Positions 51,531 through 63,919 of a DNA stretch of 64,000 nt are shown one piece after another. The stretch is from Luidia sarsii (Eukaryota > Echinodermata > Asteroidea > Paxillosida > Luidiidae). The position numbers and the translations under genes were made by a program. Every line of letters begins with the position of its first letter. The first letter of the stretch is position 1. The notes under the pieces were generated by a model that was given only the letters and a program-made list of their open reading frames with translations, did no database searches and was not told where the DNA came from. Location: the NCBI GenBank assembly GCA_949987565.1, contig OX465115.1, positions 1,462,043 to 1,526,042 on the forward strand, in the 5' to 3' direction.

Positions 51531-51944
51531 ATCAGCAGGTGGGGCAATCCCTTGTCGAGCACAACAAAATAACAAAACACCACCATCTATATAGGAAGGT
51601 TTGCGGTGACACCAAACTGTAACTGTGCACTAACCAATTCCAAATAAGACTTAAGGCTTTGCATGGTGGGTGAATCAATCTAGGAAGGTTTGCGGTGACA
51701 ACATGTATAAGGTATCTTAAAGGAAGAGGTGTGGTTCTGAAAAGAACCAATTCCACTTGGGTACCATGCATAAATGCACCTTTCCCACACTTGTGTGTCC
51801 GATAGTAGAAAATGGCTCCTGGCATGGTCTATTAAGAGAGAATTTGCATCAGTTGTTTGTCCCTGAACTTGAAGCACTCTTTAATTACCACCGCTGACTA
51901 TTGCATACTCATTGTCCTTCCTGGTACTAAGTAACTCATATGTG

Positions 51945-52376
51945 ACTCTGCACAGCATAATGAGGAATAAACCCCACTTTTGAGATTTTGAGATTTTCTA
52001 ATGATGTGAAAGAGTATACCATTAGCTTTCAAATGATATCAAAATTATTTCCGTGTAAACTTTGTTGTAAATAGTACAAGGGAACTTCGCTCTTTCGTTT
52101 GGTACCAGACACAATATAGCAGCGCCATCTAACTCCTCGAAAGCGGCCATTCAAAAAGGCAGGAACTTTACATTTTCATGAAAACAGTACACAAACACTC
52201 TCCCGAAATCCTCAGGTTTTTTTCAACATTTTAGGAGACGGATTTTGGAAAAATCCTTTGGACATAATATCCTCCAATACATGAACTTTCCGAATTGAGA
52301 AGATAGACTTCAGGCGTTGTTTACTCGAAAAGAGTTTAGGTGGGATATTCCTCATGTCGCTGTGCCGGGTCACATA
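51945..52376. repeat. MITE-like element, long copy of 4073-4338
   Basis: Ends TGTGACTCTGCACAGCATAA and GCTGTGCCGGGTCACATA are inverted. The interior has GATGTGAAAGAGTATACCAT. Confidence 0.7.
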
Positions 52377-52784
52377 TACCAGCTGGCAGTAACTCTGTGG
52401 AACGTGGTCCTGAGTGGACACAGGAGTTTTGCTGGATACAACCAAGAGTTGGTTCGGCCATTCCTGTCGGGCGTGGAGCTGTGCACACTTCATCACCCAG
52501 TGATCATGTCACTGTGCGGTAACCTAACCGCACCAAAAGAATGCTCGGAAAAATCAAAGCAGGGCCCAATTTCATAGGAATCTTGCTTTCCATACCTACA
52601 ACACTCGCCAAGCCGCACATCCCCATCTCTTAAGAGTGAAGGCCCTACTTTGTGGAACTCTTTGTCTAAACACTTAAAATCATCTATACATTTCTTCAAA
52701 CGGAATTACAAGATTAAATTATTGAACAAATATGATGACTAGCTGGGCCATTCTCTTGAAAAAAATCCAATGTTCAACCAACTT

Positions 52785-53115
52785 GGCCGTGGGTAACAGT
52801 CCGATGGGTAAATATCACTGGCGTCCGCACTTGGATTATCAATGTACATGTAGGTAGATAACCGCAATGATGGGTAAAACTTAACAAACTGATTGAATAT
52901 ACACTGTACATGTATGAGATGTCAGATCCGCACTGGACGGTTAAACAGATCTGGTCAATTGAACTAGGCAGAAGTCATTCAATTAACTTACCCTTTCGAG
53001 ATGGGTAAGTTACCTGGGAGGAAAACTTCCTGGGCTGACTGCACTGGACTTAAAATGGTTACCCATTTGCTAGGTTAGTTTTCCCCTCAAAAGTCCAGTG
53101 TGGACAGGGCTAAAG
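52785..53115. repeat. GTCCGCACTGGAC-family element
   Basis: TGGCCGTGGGTAACAGTCCG at the left, GGCGTCCGCACTTGGATTAT, AAACTTCCTGGGCTGACTGC, and right end AAAAGTCCAGTGTGGAC. Close to the 1-430 copy in order and sequence. Confidence 0.75.
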
Positions 53116-54512
53116 TGACTAGTGTACCCGCCAGATTATTTGGAACTGGAAAGGTATCACAGCAGGCTGAGCTAGCTGTTCTTATCAAACAAGAACCACA
53201 CAGATCAGGGCTGGATTAATCCATTGATTGAGGCTTGCCCCAGTGCACTGCAGCTTGGTCTCTGGCGGTATCGTGTTTGCTTTCCTCAAGGTCTACTGGG
53301 AAATCCATCTCTCTGGTTGCCTGTGTGATCACTGATCAGGCCAACAGGGGTATCAGCTGCTCTGCAGTCTTTGTTTTAGGCAGACAAACTGATGTGGAAC
53401 TAAGCCCCTCTATTAGTATTACATGAAGAGGATTTGGTTACATATCCTAGGTGTGTGATAGATGGCTATTGGTTTGCTGGGTTGGCCTCAACAATTCTTT
53501 TCAAGTGGCCTGCTGTACATGTATGTGCCACTAGACTTACAGTAAGGCCATTCCCGCTACGAAAATTATCGCGATTTGAATCGCGATTCAAAAATCGTGT
53601 TTTGGGGTTGTGTCCACACAGGCCAAATAATCGCGTCGCAAATAAACGCGAGCCGATTGTGGTTAGCCTTGTGGTCGCACTGTGCAAGCGGGAATGGCGG
53701 GACTCGCTGACGAAAGTAAACAAACCCTGTGCTGCACTTCCTGGCAGTAAGCTGGGTTTCTGTTGACGACATCACAAATTTGCTCGTGAATAAAAAAATC
53801 CATTAGCATAAAAACTGAAAACTTGCAAAGACACCCCCATAACGAGTGTGAAAAACAGTTTGAATGTAAGCAACATTGCAAAATAGTTCTGCAGCATGGA
53901 TTTAGATGATAAAATGTATAATTACAAAGATCCTTTAAAACATTGTCATTTCACAATCTCTGTATGTATATTTTCTGTGCATCTTGAGCATTTTCCTAAA
54001 AATGGATTTGGTGCAATATAAATCACATTACCTGCTATCAGGAATGCGATTCTGTTTGACAGAGGATGGCAAACAAGCCAACAGTTGTCGACATCAATTG
54101 TCACGGATTGCTTGTCATTCCGAATTGGGAGGGATGGACAAAAATCACTTCACCGTGAATACCTTACTGAACAAGTACGTGACACCTTTTCCCCACAACT
54201 TCAGTTCAGAAGCAACTAGTGGCAGAGGCTATGGTGAGAGGAGGATGTGGACTTTTCTGCCCTTGGCGCCCTTGTGTTGACAGGGATTAGATCATCTGTC
54301 AGTTCAAACATGAAAGTTCAAGTGGGTGTGCACGAGCTGTTAGCCACAGCCCCCTCGAACTAAATCTGCCAAACAAGAGAACAATTTATCAACACCCTTT
54401 TTTTCTTTGAGAACTCCAGTGGAACTTACCACCGTCTAGCTAGGAGGACTGAGATCCTCTACCACCTGCTTGAGTGGTGGTTGCTGGGGCAAGTATATGG
54501 GGGGGTATCACT

Positions 54513-55035
54513 TTATCTGATCCACTGGCCATTCACTGGCCATTCACTTGCATTCACTAGCTATCCACTGATCATCAACAGGCCATGCACTTGCATGTCC
54601 ACTGGCCATTCACTTGTCACCCAGTGGCCATTCACTGGCCATCTACATGTTATCCACTAGCCTTCAACTGGCCACCCACTGGCAATTCACTGGCTATTCA
54701 CTGGCCATTCATTGGCCACCCACTGGCATCCACTGGCCATCCACCGGCATCCACTGGCCATGCACCGGCATTCACTGACCTTTCATTAGCCATCCACTTG
54801 CATTCACTGGCCATTAGCTGGCCATGCACTAACATTTGCCGGCCATTCACTGGCCATCCACAGGCCATGCACTGGCATTCACTGGCCATGCACTGGCATT
54901 TACTGGCTATTAACCGACCATTAGCTGGCCATGCACTAACATTTGCCGGCCATGCACTGGCCATCCACTGGCCATGCACTGGCATTCACTGGTCATGCAC
55001 TGGCATTCACTGGCCATCCGCTTGTTATCCACTGG
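54513..55035 (+). repeat. Short tandem repeat, CACTGGCCATNCA units
   Basis: About 45 degenerate 11- to 12-base units built on TGGCCATTCAC, CTGGCATTCAC and TGGCCATGCAC. TGGCCA is itself a palindrome. ORFs through it are artefacts. Confidence 0.9.
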
Positions 55036-58000
55036 ACTTGAATGGTCCCAATACAATTTAACCCGACAGTCACTAGTCACCAACAGTGGTGCCTCATCAG
55101 TTACATCAAAAACCCTGGCTCCCCACGCAGCCACGCCCATTCTCAAAAAAAAGAACGAAAAAAGAAAGATGACTTGCAGGATGTCATGTCAAACTATTTC
55201 CAATGCCATCCAACTGCCCCCATTCCTCTCAAGTACCACTGACACGATCCCTTCCAAAACCCACCGTTGGCCCGCAACTGCTTCCTACCAGGAGAGTAAA
55301 CAGAGGCCCCTGCCAACCTTTGGTACCGGCGTGCGGGTAACAATGGCCCCGGCATCCATTCAAGTCAAAAAATCTCACCGCAACACACGAGACTGAAACC
55401 TGCCAACAATAATGCACTTCTAATCCCATTGATGAACAAAGTCCACTTTGCCGGCTGTTGTGACTGGGTCTTGGTGGGATGGCGGTGTTTTTTCCCCCCC
55501 CCCCTCTTTCCCCTCGGTCAACCTTGGTGATCTGTCCCCAATTCTGGTGCAGGCCGTTCAACTACGAGACCCTTTTCTGTTTGTTTGATGAGCCACTGAT
55601 TAATCTGGTGTTGACAGATTCCTCGGCATGTCTTAGGGGAAGGAATCGCTTTCCTGGAACTACTGTGCATGCGATACTGTTTGGCTTCTGTTTAAATGGT
55701 TTTTAATGATGCTTTCTTCAATGTGAGCATTTTCCTTGTCTTCTGAAAAGTGAATTATAAAAAAAAAACATGTTCACCTCTCCCTTCTCCCTTTTACCTT
55801 TCCTCCTTTAATCCCTTCCCTGCTGCTTGTCCTTTCCTTCGATCTCACCCTGGTCTGTTTGCCGGCATTCCTCCTTTAATCCCTTCCCTACTGCTTGTCC
55901 TTCCCTTCGATCTCACCCTGGTCTGCCTACCAGCTTTTTTCCTTTGATCCCTAGCGCTTCTCTTTGATCTCACCCTGGTCTAGATTTGTCCACCAGCTTT
56001 CCTCCTTTGATTCCTTTGAGCTTTTCTTTGATCTCACCCCGTTCTGCCTACCAGCTTTTATCCTTTTTTGTCTTTTTCCCCCCTCCTTGGCGTTCTGCCT
56101 TTCAGAGAGGATCCCAGTGACAGAAGTGAATTTCACAATGCCTTTTGATGCTTTGTAACTCAAAGAAACGATGGATAGGCCTAACATGATGCATCTCAGT
56201 TGTGATAGGTCAGGTAGTGTTTGTGGATCACTCATCACTGTCTTGATTAGTCTTTAAATGTTACACAACAAATTTTGTAAAATCAACCACAAGCTGAATT
56301 GTTGACATTTGAAAAAAATAATTAAGACTAAAAAAAGAAAACAAAAATCACATTTGAAAAAATAATAATAATTGAAATTTGGAAAAAAATGAAGAATTGA
56401 ACAAAAATGCTTGTATCCTCAGAGGTGCAATAAGATTTTTTTACTGGCATTGGAAAGAAAATGTGGTTTGCAAACTTATTTCAAGCACAGCTTCTACCCT
56501 GTACAAAAGTGCAACTTCTGGGGTGCTTAGAAGTTACATGAAGCAGACCTATCGGGTATACCTATGACCCTCAACCCCAAGCAAAATCCTTCTTTTGTTA
56601 AGGGCAGTGCAAACAGCCAAATTCCTTGCCAGTAAGGGAAAGAAGTAATGGGGTCAGACTTGGGTCATTTTTAGACCAATCCCTCTATTGGAAGACTTAA
56701 AGTAATTCTGGAACCAACAGTAACATGGTAGGGCCTATTTTTAAAGATTCTATAACCCCAGTGAATACAAGTTTCCCACCAAAAGCAGAAATCTCTCCAC
56801 AATTCCTTCATACAAAATGTGCTCTACCAATAATGTCCTAGAGCATTTGCTTTGTGCAATAAACTCAGGCTTGTATCCCCTAATGCCAAGTTGTGCTTGA
56901 GGCGGGCACGAAACAAATTGCTAAGGGGAGGATTTGGCAGTTGATCAAAGGTAAAATTTCCCTCGGTTGTGAAAACTTCACAACTGTATTCCCTTTGGCT
57001 CCGAGATTTCATTATAACTCTATGGGGCATTATATCTGTGAATACTAGTGGACATTATTATTTACTACAGTTGTGTGAATCTGTCACTTTTTTTCTTTTC
57101 GCACTGCAAGGAGCAGTTTTATCGGAAAATTGGAAATTTTGATGGAGGCACTGAGGCAAGAACTACATGTACTTTTTTCTGAGGTGTCCGCCATATGGCT
57201 CCTTACAAGAGTGGGATTTCACTCCATGCTGAGTGGTTTTCACATCTTTTAGTTTTACAGTGTTTTGCACTTTTTTGGAGCGGTTTTGCCTCTTTGGAGC
57301 ATTTTTTTTTTCTTGAGAGAGTGAATTATTCACTCTTTTGCATTTAGTGCGTAGTGAATGTTGCATTTAGAGTGTAGTGAAAGTTGCATTTAGAGCGTAG
57401 TGAAAGTTGCATTTAGAGAGCAGCGAATTCATCATAAAATCTAGACCCCCTGTTACAAGAAAACATCCTCCCCCCTCCTACACTTATCAGTGTCTGTGTA
57501 AATGTTGCGAATGCAATAAAAGGACCCCTTTGTTCTTTTTCCCCTGTTTGGGTCATCCAGGCCACACCAGGTATTCACTGGAAGAAGCTCTAGTGGACAA
57601 TGCACATACAAATTGGTTACACAGTGGTGTCTTAGAGAGTAAATAGTTAGCTGAGGCTGAGCTCACACTATTGTGGGGTGAAAATCGATGGCCCATAATA
57701 CCTGGTGTTGGCTAATCAATAACTAGAGTGTCAATAGAATCTCACCACCACAAAAGGACTGACTGGACAGTTGGGCCTTAAATTACCCTAAAGCCAATTA
57801 CAGCTATTACACAGTTATAAACATGGTGGGTCTTTCTGGCACTGAACCAAGGCAACACAATGAAGATCTGCTGATTGATACAAGAAGGTTACAGTAAAAA
57901 AGAAAGAAAAAAGAACTGGCCATTGGTGGAGGCACTTTGGAACTGACCAGTTACTGTTCAGAATCAATGTTTGTGAAAATGATGGTGTAATCCCATTCAG

Positions 58001-59785
58001 TGACACCGCCTCTCTGTTGACCCTTGGAACAAAAAATGTACGAGACACTTTAAGACCACGTGTGTTCTCTGCTATATTCCATAGGGGTTAGTCTGTTTAA
58101 CCATAAAGCAAGAACCTTGCAATATGCGTGGACTAGGATTGGCTAATATAGCAGGTGATAAGATTGGAAGGTGCTCTCATGGAAGGAGACTAGGGACGGT
58201 TCGAAGCTCCCATGGTGTTGCAAAACATTTACGACATTTTGGTAATTTTAGCCAGTAAGCAGTTTGCAACATTTTTGTATATCACCCTCAGAATCAATGT
58301 TGAGAATTTGAAAGAAAAAAGTGAACTGTATGTTGAATCATAGATTTGGGGAGTAGAATCTGAAATCCAAATTATAATGAAAATTGAATTTACATTCAAT
58401 TTTCAAACAAAAAGAAAAAAACTGACAAGCAGCTGATTTCACGAAACATTAGTTTAAGGTGGAACTCCACTGATGCCATATCTTAGTGTGTAAGTTGCAC
58501 AAAAACTTTACGACGGATTTCAAGAAATCAAAGTTTTCTTTGTAATTTTCCAAAAGTTTGCCTTTGACTTTTTGAGAAAGGTCCTGCTATACTTGCTAGG
58601 ATCGAAACATCAGGCCCTCTAACTTCTGAGATATAAGTATTGCAGGTCATTTTAGTCAGTGAGCAGTTTGCAACAGTTTTTGTATTAACTTCATTTTCCA
58701 AGAGTGTTAATAAGTTCCCAGTCAGTTTGTCCTTCTTGTGTTGGTGATTTGGATTGTCAAAAATATAAATTATTGGAAAGGGAGTAAAAAGGCTATAGCT
58801 ACTGTAGATATTCAGCGACTGGATGTGGTGTCCAGTCCTACCCACCCCCATAAAAAAAAGTGTCCCCTTTAAGATAGTACATGTATGGACTCACCGTGAT
58901 AGAAGACCAGCCCCTCACGTCTGCCTAAACAGCCACTAGTAATAGAGAGTCATGGGTTTAGGGGCTCATCATCAGAACATACAGTAGATAGTGATTAAAT
59001 CCTGTCAGTGCACAGAAAAGCAATCACAGACTCTGACTGTGATCAGTGGTGCTGGTAGGACAACCAACTGATGTGGTGGGACACTGGAAGTCAACTGTCT
59101 GCCCAATCAACTGATCCGACTGCATGCCAGTGCACACTACTACTGCACGTGCCACAGACGTCCTCACTGTGCAACACTGGGCCTGGATGACTGCCAGTGA
59201 TGAAGGTCACTTTTTATTAATGCCCTTTGTGTACATATTCATTGTGCGGTTTGTAAACATAATCAAGAGGGGGGAGGGTATAGGCGCAGTGGTAGGTCCA
59301 CCATTATGCAACAGGATTCAATACTCGAAGTGGATGATGATGATGCTGATGATGATGATTATAGCTGTTGATGGCAGTCGGTGCACAAAAGCAAAACAAA
59401 CATTTGGAAGGGATCCCAGCGCCGGGGACCAAAACAAGGATGTACGATTCTCTATAGGATGTACGTGCATGTATATGCATACAGCTGACCGATATTTCAG
59501 TCAATAGGAGGAAATACACGTACATGGATGCATCCCCTCCACCATGCGTCATGCAACTCTAGTGACATGTACATGTTTATAATGCACATATTAACACCTC
59601 TTGTTGGTGAAGCTTTACCTGGAAGTTGCCAGGAGAATGTTGGTTTTAGTCAAATGCTGATAATAGTTATACCCGGTAAGTCATGACCCATATTTAGCAT
59701 TGGCCCAGTGACCTGCTGGCCAAATGGCAGTTGAAATTGTTTCAGCCTGGTTGGTTGGAACAACAAAAAGCTTGTGCAATAATAA
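55036..59785. other. Non-coding region
   Basis: Contains an approximately 66-bp tandem repeat (55795-56065: TTTAATCCCTTCCCT, TTCGATCTCACCCTGGTCTG), a 26-bp repeat (57343-57425: GTAGTGAAAGTTGCATTTAG) and a GATCGAAACATCAGG copy (58560-58700). No exon is convincing. Confidence 0.55.
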
Positions 59786-59789
59786 CAAG

Positions 59790-60067
59790 AACATCAGCAA
59801 CATCAGCGACAACAGCAGCAGCAGCAGCAGAGAAAACAGCAACAGCAACAATGGCAGCAGCAACAACAGTGACAACAACAGCAACAGCAGCAATAGAAAA
59901 AGCAACAGCAGCAGCAGCAACAACAGCAACACCAACAACAGCAGCAATAGAAACAGCAACAGCAGCAGCAACAACAGCAATAATAGAAACAGCAACAGCA
60001 GCAACAGCAACAGCAGCAATAGAAACAGCAACAGCAGCAACAGCAAAAATATCAACACCAGCAGAAA

Positions 60068-60099
<32 letters not shown>

Positions 60100-60220
60100 A
60101 CAACAGCAACATCAAAATCATCAGTAACAGCATCATCATCAGTTACAGCAACAATATCAACAGAAACAGAAACAGCAACAGCAGCAGCAACAAAAACAGC
60201 AACATCAGCAGCAGAAGGGC
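59790..60220 (+). repeat. (CAG/CAA)n trinucleotide-rich array
   Basis: Mixed CAGCAA, CAGCAG and AATAGAAACAGCAA units, 430 bases. It is open in several frames (Ser/Asn, Thr/Ala, and Leu on the other strand). No splice context or flanking coding sequence suggests a gene. Confidence 0.9.
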
Positions 60221-60469
60221 CTGAAGAACAATACTGAACCAGAAGACCCTCAAAATATCAGGCCTTCTATAAAATTGGGAGAGGAACATGTTACAGCACT
60301 ACCTATAGATACTCACAAAGGACTTTCTCGAGTAGCATTTATTAGTTGAGTCATGGTTGAGTATTAGGACCTAGGGCCTACATGTCTTGATCGAAGGACT
60401 CAAAACAGGACTAATGACATCAAATCTGCAGATCAATTGGCTTTCAACTCTTGGAGAAGTATTAAAGAA

Positions 60470-60560
60470 AAACCAAAGAAAATTTGACTGGACTGGGTCT
60501 TGAACCCGAGACCTCTGGCATAATGCACCAGTGATCTCACAACCATTTACAGTACACCTA
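60470..60560 (-). mobile_element. SINE family 1, reverse partial copy
   Basis: TTTGACTGGACTGGGTCTTG, AACCCGAGACCTCTGG: acceptor arm and box B in reverse. Confidence 0.7.
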
Positions 60561-61099
60561 TATGCCCCCAAATTGGTTGGGAACCTGGCTATAGTAGCAT
60601 AGGATCACACTGAGTGGATACAGCTTGAAAACTTTCTTTGCTTTTTTAAGTTGAAAAAGTGTATTATTAGAAGGCTAGGCAATTGAAAATCACTCAATTC
60701 AGTCCGGTGAGTGCACTCGCTCACAGCTAATTAATTTCTCCTCTGTGTTCAGCAAATGTCAGTTTACACCTGGAAGTGATATCTGTTTACAGGGCTAAGC
60801 TGGTTTGTTGTCAAGTCATGGGTACAGAGTTACAGTGAATTCCCAGAATGGAAATCAGAGCTTTCTCTGGTAAGGCATCCTTGCCTTTCTGTGCAACTGA
60901 TCGCAGTGACCTGCAGAGTTGATTGCATCGATGCACCGACACATTGTTCGTGGCCAACAAGTGTACAAATTGGTACCAAGTGTGCCAGACTTGAAATTCA
61001 TCCAAGTACATATCAGCCTGCGGAATTAATTGAAACAATAACGAGTGTTTGTCTAGAGCAATTTTTTGACAAATAAGGGAAAAGATAAGGAGAATATTC

Positions 61100-61195
61100 G
61101 GGAAGGCCGCCATCTAAAGGCTGGATGGTTAGACCGCTGCTACAGAAAACCAGAGCTCTCGGGCTCATCAAGTCCTGGCCAAGTCAAATTTTTTT
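61100..61195 (+). mobile_element. SINE family 1, diverged copy
   Basis: GGAAGGCCGCCATCTAAAGG, CTGGATGG; box B is decayed (GGGCTCATCAAGTCC). Confidence 0.6.
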
Positions 61196-62115
61196 GGGCC
61201 ATTTTTTCAAACCTTTGACAAACTGATCATTTCTTTCTTTTGATTCGAAGCAGCAGTCTGGTTTCTCATCAAGGGTGTGAATTTCCAAAGACAAATTAAG
61301 AAAACAATTAATCTGTATGCAAATGCCTTTTTGATTCATTAAGTGGAAAATAAAGTATTGAAGTATTGAATTGTTTGTGTAGACCTGGGTGGTGCTAAGT
61401 CTATAAGCATCCATCTGTTTGCCTTTCAGTTTCGTGAGCAAAATTCAGTGGGAAATAAAAACCAATACACCAGGATGTATTGCACAGGGTTTGAAATTAG
61501 CAGCGGCCCAGTGGTGAAAGGATCGCGATTCGGGGACAGCGCGCGGAAACAGTGCAGTCAGTTCATCTTTGGACCTGTTGAGAACTGGATCGAGTGCGCC
61601 ATTATCTTCTGGCAGTCAGTGTGGAGTACAGACGTTCATTGCCACTTCTGGCCGTGAAGAGGAAAGGAATTTCCTGCCAGTTTACCGGCTACATTTTGAT
61701 AGATTAGCCGGTTACCAATGGTCTGGACTACACGTAGTTTCGGATGATTGAAAGAAAGATCATATTTAAAAAAAAATGTATGTTTGGTTTCAATAATGAC
61801 CTTTGGTTAGTTTTGATAGGCACTTAATTGGTGCAACTTCTGTCCGCGGTTTTGTTTTTCGACTTCAGCCTTTGCTCTGCTAGTCTTCTTTGAAGCTCAA
61901 CCTAATACTGAGTTTGATTTAAACTGGTCCAATGTGCCCAATAGCTTTTAAAGTAAATACAATTTCAAAAATTGCTCTATACATGTACGTGTATGTACGC
62001 AGACAAATTAAGGACTAAGGACTATTTCACGCCAGTGCAAAAAAAGTTGTATGTGTTTCTTATTCGCTTTGTAGAAAATAAATGAGACTTAAGGCTTTGC
62101 ATGGTGGGTGAATCA

Positions 62116-62263
62116 ATATAGGAAGGTTTGCGGTGAACACCATGTATCAGGTCTCTTAAAGGAAGAGGTATGGTTCTGAAAAGAACCCTCAGGTTCTTTT
62201 CAGAACCATACCTCTTCCTTTAAGAGACCTGATACATGGTGTTCACCGCAAACCTTCCTATAT
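62116..62263. repeat. Perfect 72-base-arm hairpin
   Basis: Arms 62116-62187 and 62192-62263 are exact reverse complements with a 4-base loop CTCA. They start ATATAGGAAGGTTTGCGGTG. It is flanked on the left by GACTTAAGGCTTTGCATGGT. The same module occurs singly at about 6047-6147, 31750-31830, 34925-35000 and 51590-51745. Confidence 0.97.
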
Positions 62264-62299
62264 TGTAGAAAATAACAAGGTAAAATACAAATTGAAAAA

Positions 62300-62530
62300 T
62301 AGGGAAAGAAAACTTTGACTGGACCGGGACTAAAACCCGACTCCTCTGGATTTGTAATGTGTACCAGCGCTCTCCCATCTAAGCTATCCAGCCCTTAGAT
62401 AGTGGCCTAACCAAATAGTCAACTAGTCGTTGCCGGGGTGGGGGCGCCAGTCAGAAGCAATTCAACCATTAACTGCTGTATATATCCAGGGATCACACAC
62501 CCACTTTCATTCAGATGCAACCAACCAATT
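62300..62530 (-). mobile_element. SINE family 1, reverse full-length copy
   Basis: TTTGACTGGACCGGGACTAA, CTAAGCTATCCAGCCCTTAG, AACTAGTCGTTGCCGGGGTG, GATCACACACCC: all modules in reverse. Confidence 0.8.
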
Positions 62531-62629
62531 GTTGTAAACCTGGCTACAGCAGCTCGGGGATTGCTCAAAGTGGATGCAGCTTTTTCAATTCAAGTCAAAC
62601 AAACAAAGAAAAAACTGACTGGGAACTTT

Positions 62630-62760
62630 TGTACAAATTGAAAAATTGGCAGAGAAAATGTTGACTGGGACTTGAACCCAAGACTTCTGGTTTTGTATAC
62701 TACCAGCGGCCTTCCCATCTGAGCTATCCGGCCCTTAATTATTTAGAAGATGGCTTCCCA
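62630..62760 (-). mobile_element. SINE family 1, reverse partial copy
   Basis: TTGACTGGGACTTGAACCCA, CATCTGAGCTATCCGGCCCT. About 100 bases beyond the previous copy. Confidence 0.75.
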
Positions 62761-62831
62761 AATAGTGAACTGAGATAAAACACAAACAGAATATATGATC
62801 ATGTTTTTTATTTTTTTTTTCGAACTGAAAT

Positions 62832-63020
62832 ACAATATAGGAAGGTTTGCGGTGACACCATGTATAAGGTCTCTTAAAGAAGAGGTGTGGTTCTGAAAAG
62901 AACCTGAGTGGTAATTCAGAACCACACCTCTTCTTAAAGAGACTTTATACATGGTGTCAATGCAAACCTTCCTGTATTGATTAACCCACCATGCAAAGCA
63001 TTAAGTCTTATTTAAACTGA
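62832..63020. repeat. Hairpin element, near-perfect arms
   Basis: Left arm 62832-62905 (CAATATAGGAAGGTTTGCGG...), right arm to about 62980 with a few mismatches. It is followed by ACCCACCATGCAAAGCATTA, the reverse of the family's outer segment. Confidence 0.85.
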
Positions 63021-63919
63021 AATACAATAATGTTTAGTTTTAGGGCACAGAATGTTCAGAGCCTGCAAATTATGGGCAACCAAAACAAGACAGAAACCAG
63101 AGATAGTGTTTGTGCACTCCCACGATGACAGGACGAATGTTTTCATGAGTGAAGAAAATACTGACAATCAATGAAGGTGAACCTTTCAGAAAACATCCAC
63201 CTTATTACACTGCACTGTACAATTAAGAATCAGGACACATCAATGGCTCCAAAAGCACGTACATGTAGTGTTGATGGATTTTGCTGACATATCGGACGGA
63301 AATGTTGGAAATGTCAGGCCCTTTTAACGAGACCTACCAATTAAAGTCGGTGTACGTCACACATACAGAAGGTCACAGGAACGACGATGTGAACCAAAAC
63401 ATAGGCGCGCCGTGCAGACTGTCCTTTCTGCGTTACAATGTCACTGCCCCCGAATACAAGAGATGAAACGGCCTTGTTCTCCGAGCGATTGACAGCAATA
63501 CCACGAGTAGGATCTCGTCCTTCTGTTTACTATCAGGACAGACGGATCTATGATCATTCTGACAGATCGAATCTTGCCTTTGTCATTCTTCATTGATTGT
63601 TTGTCTTGGGGCTCCGCTTCAAAAGGTGCATCTACTCTAATTATTGAGCAGCAAGGGGGGTGGTCGTTCTATTTCATCTATGGTAAATCCGGTCGTGACA
63701 AGTTGGAGGGCCGGTAATTTCCATCCTGCAGGAAATTGCCATTCCTGATTTGTCTATTTGAGGTCAATCTCTGCATTAATTGGTTCAGAATGTTTTCCAT
63801 CAATTTCTTTCATCCCCTTCATATTATCCTTCTTCATATTAAAAATCACTGATTTATGTGTTGAACTCTGAGTAAGTCTCAAAGTGTCCTAAATTAAAAC
63901 AGATTTCCATTGTTGTCTA

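Larger units (their letters stand above)
50721..54512. other. Non-coding region with dispersed elements
   Basis: Holds a reverse SINE family 2 copy (51400-51530), GGTTTGCGGTGACACC-family copies (51590-51745), the MITE at 51945-52376, a GTCCGCAC element (52785-53110) and a GGCCATTCCCGCTACG copy (53545-53725). ORFs of 68-83 codons at 50902-51319 resemble no protein I know. Confidence 0.55.

Noticed and set aside
53434..53766. 110-codon ORF
   Set aside because: Covers a MITE-like copy (GGCCATTCCCGCTACG) and its antisense is open as well.
59681..60237. Poly-Leu, Ser/Asn and Thr/Ala ORFs
   Set aside because: CAG/CAA repeat read in several frames; no flanking coding sequence or splice signals.
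61448..61751. Two ORFs of 69 and 60 codons
   Set aside because: Slightly coding-like composition but no family resemblance and no splice or start context; overlapping frames.
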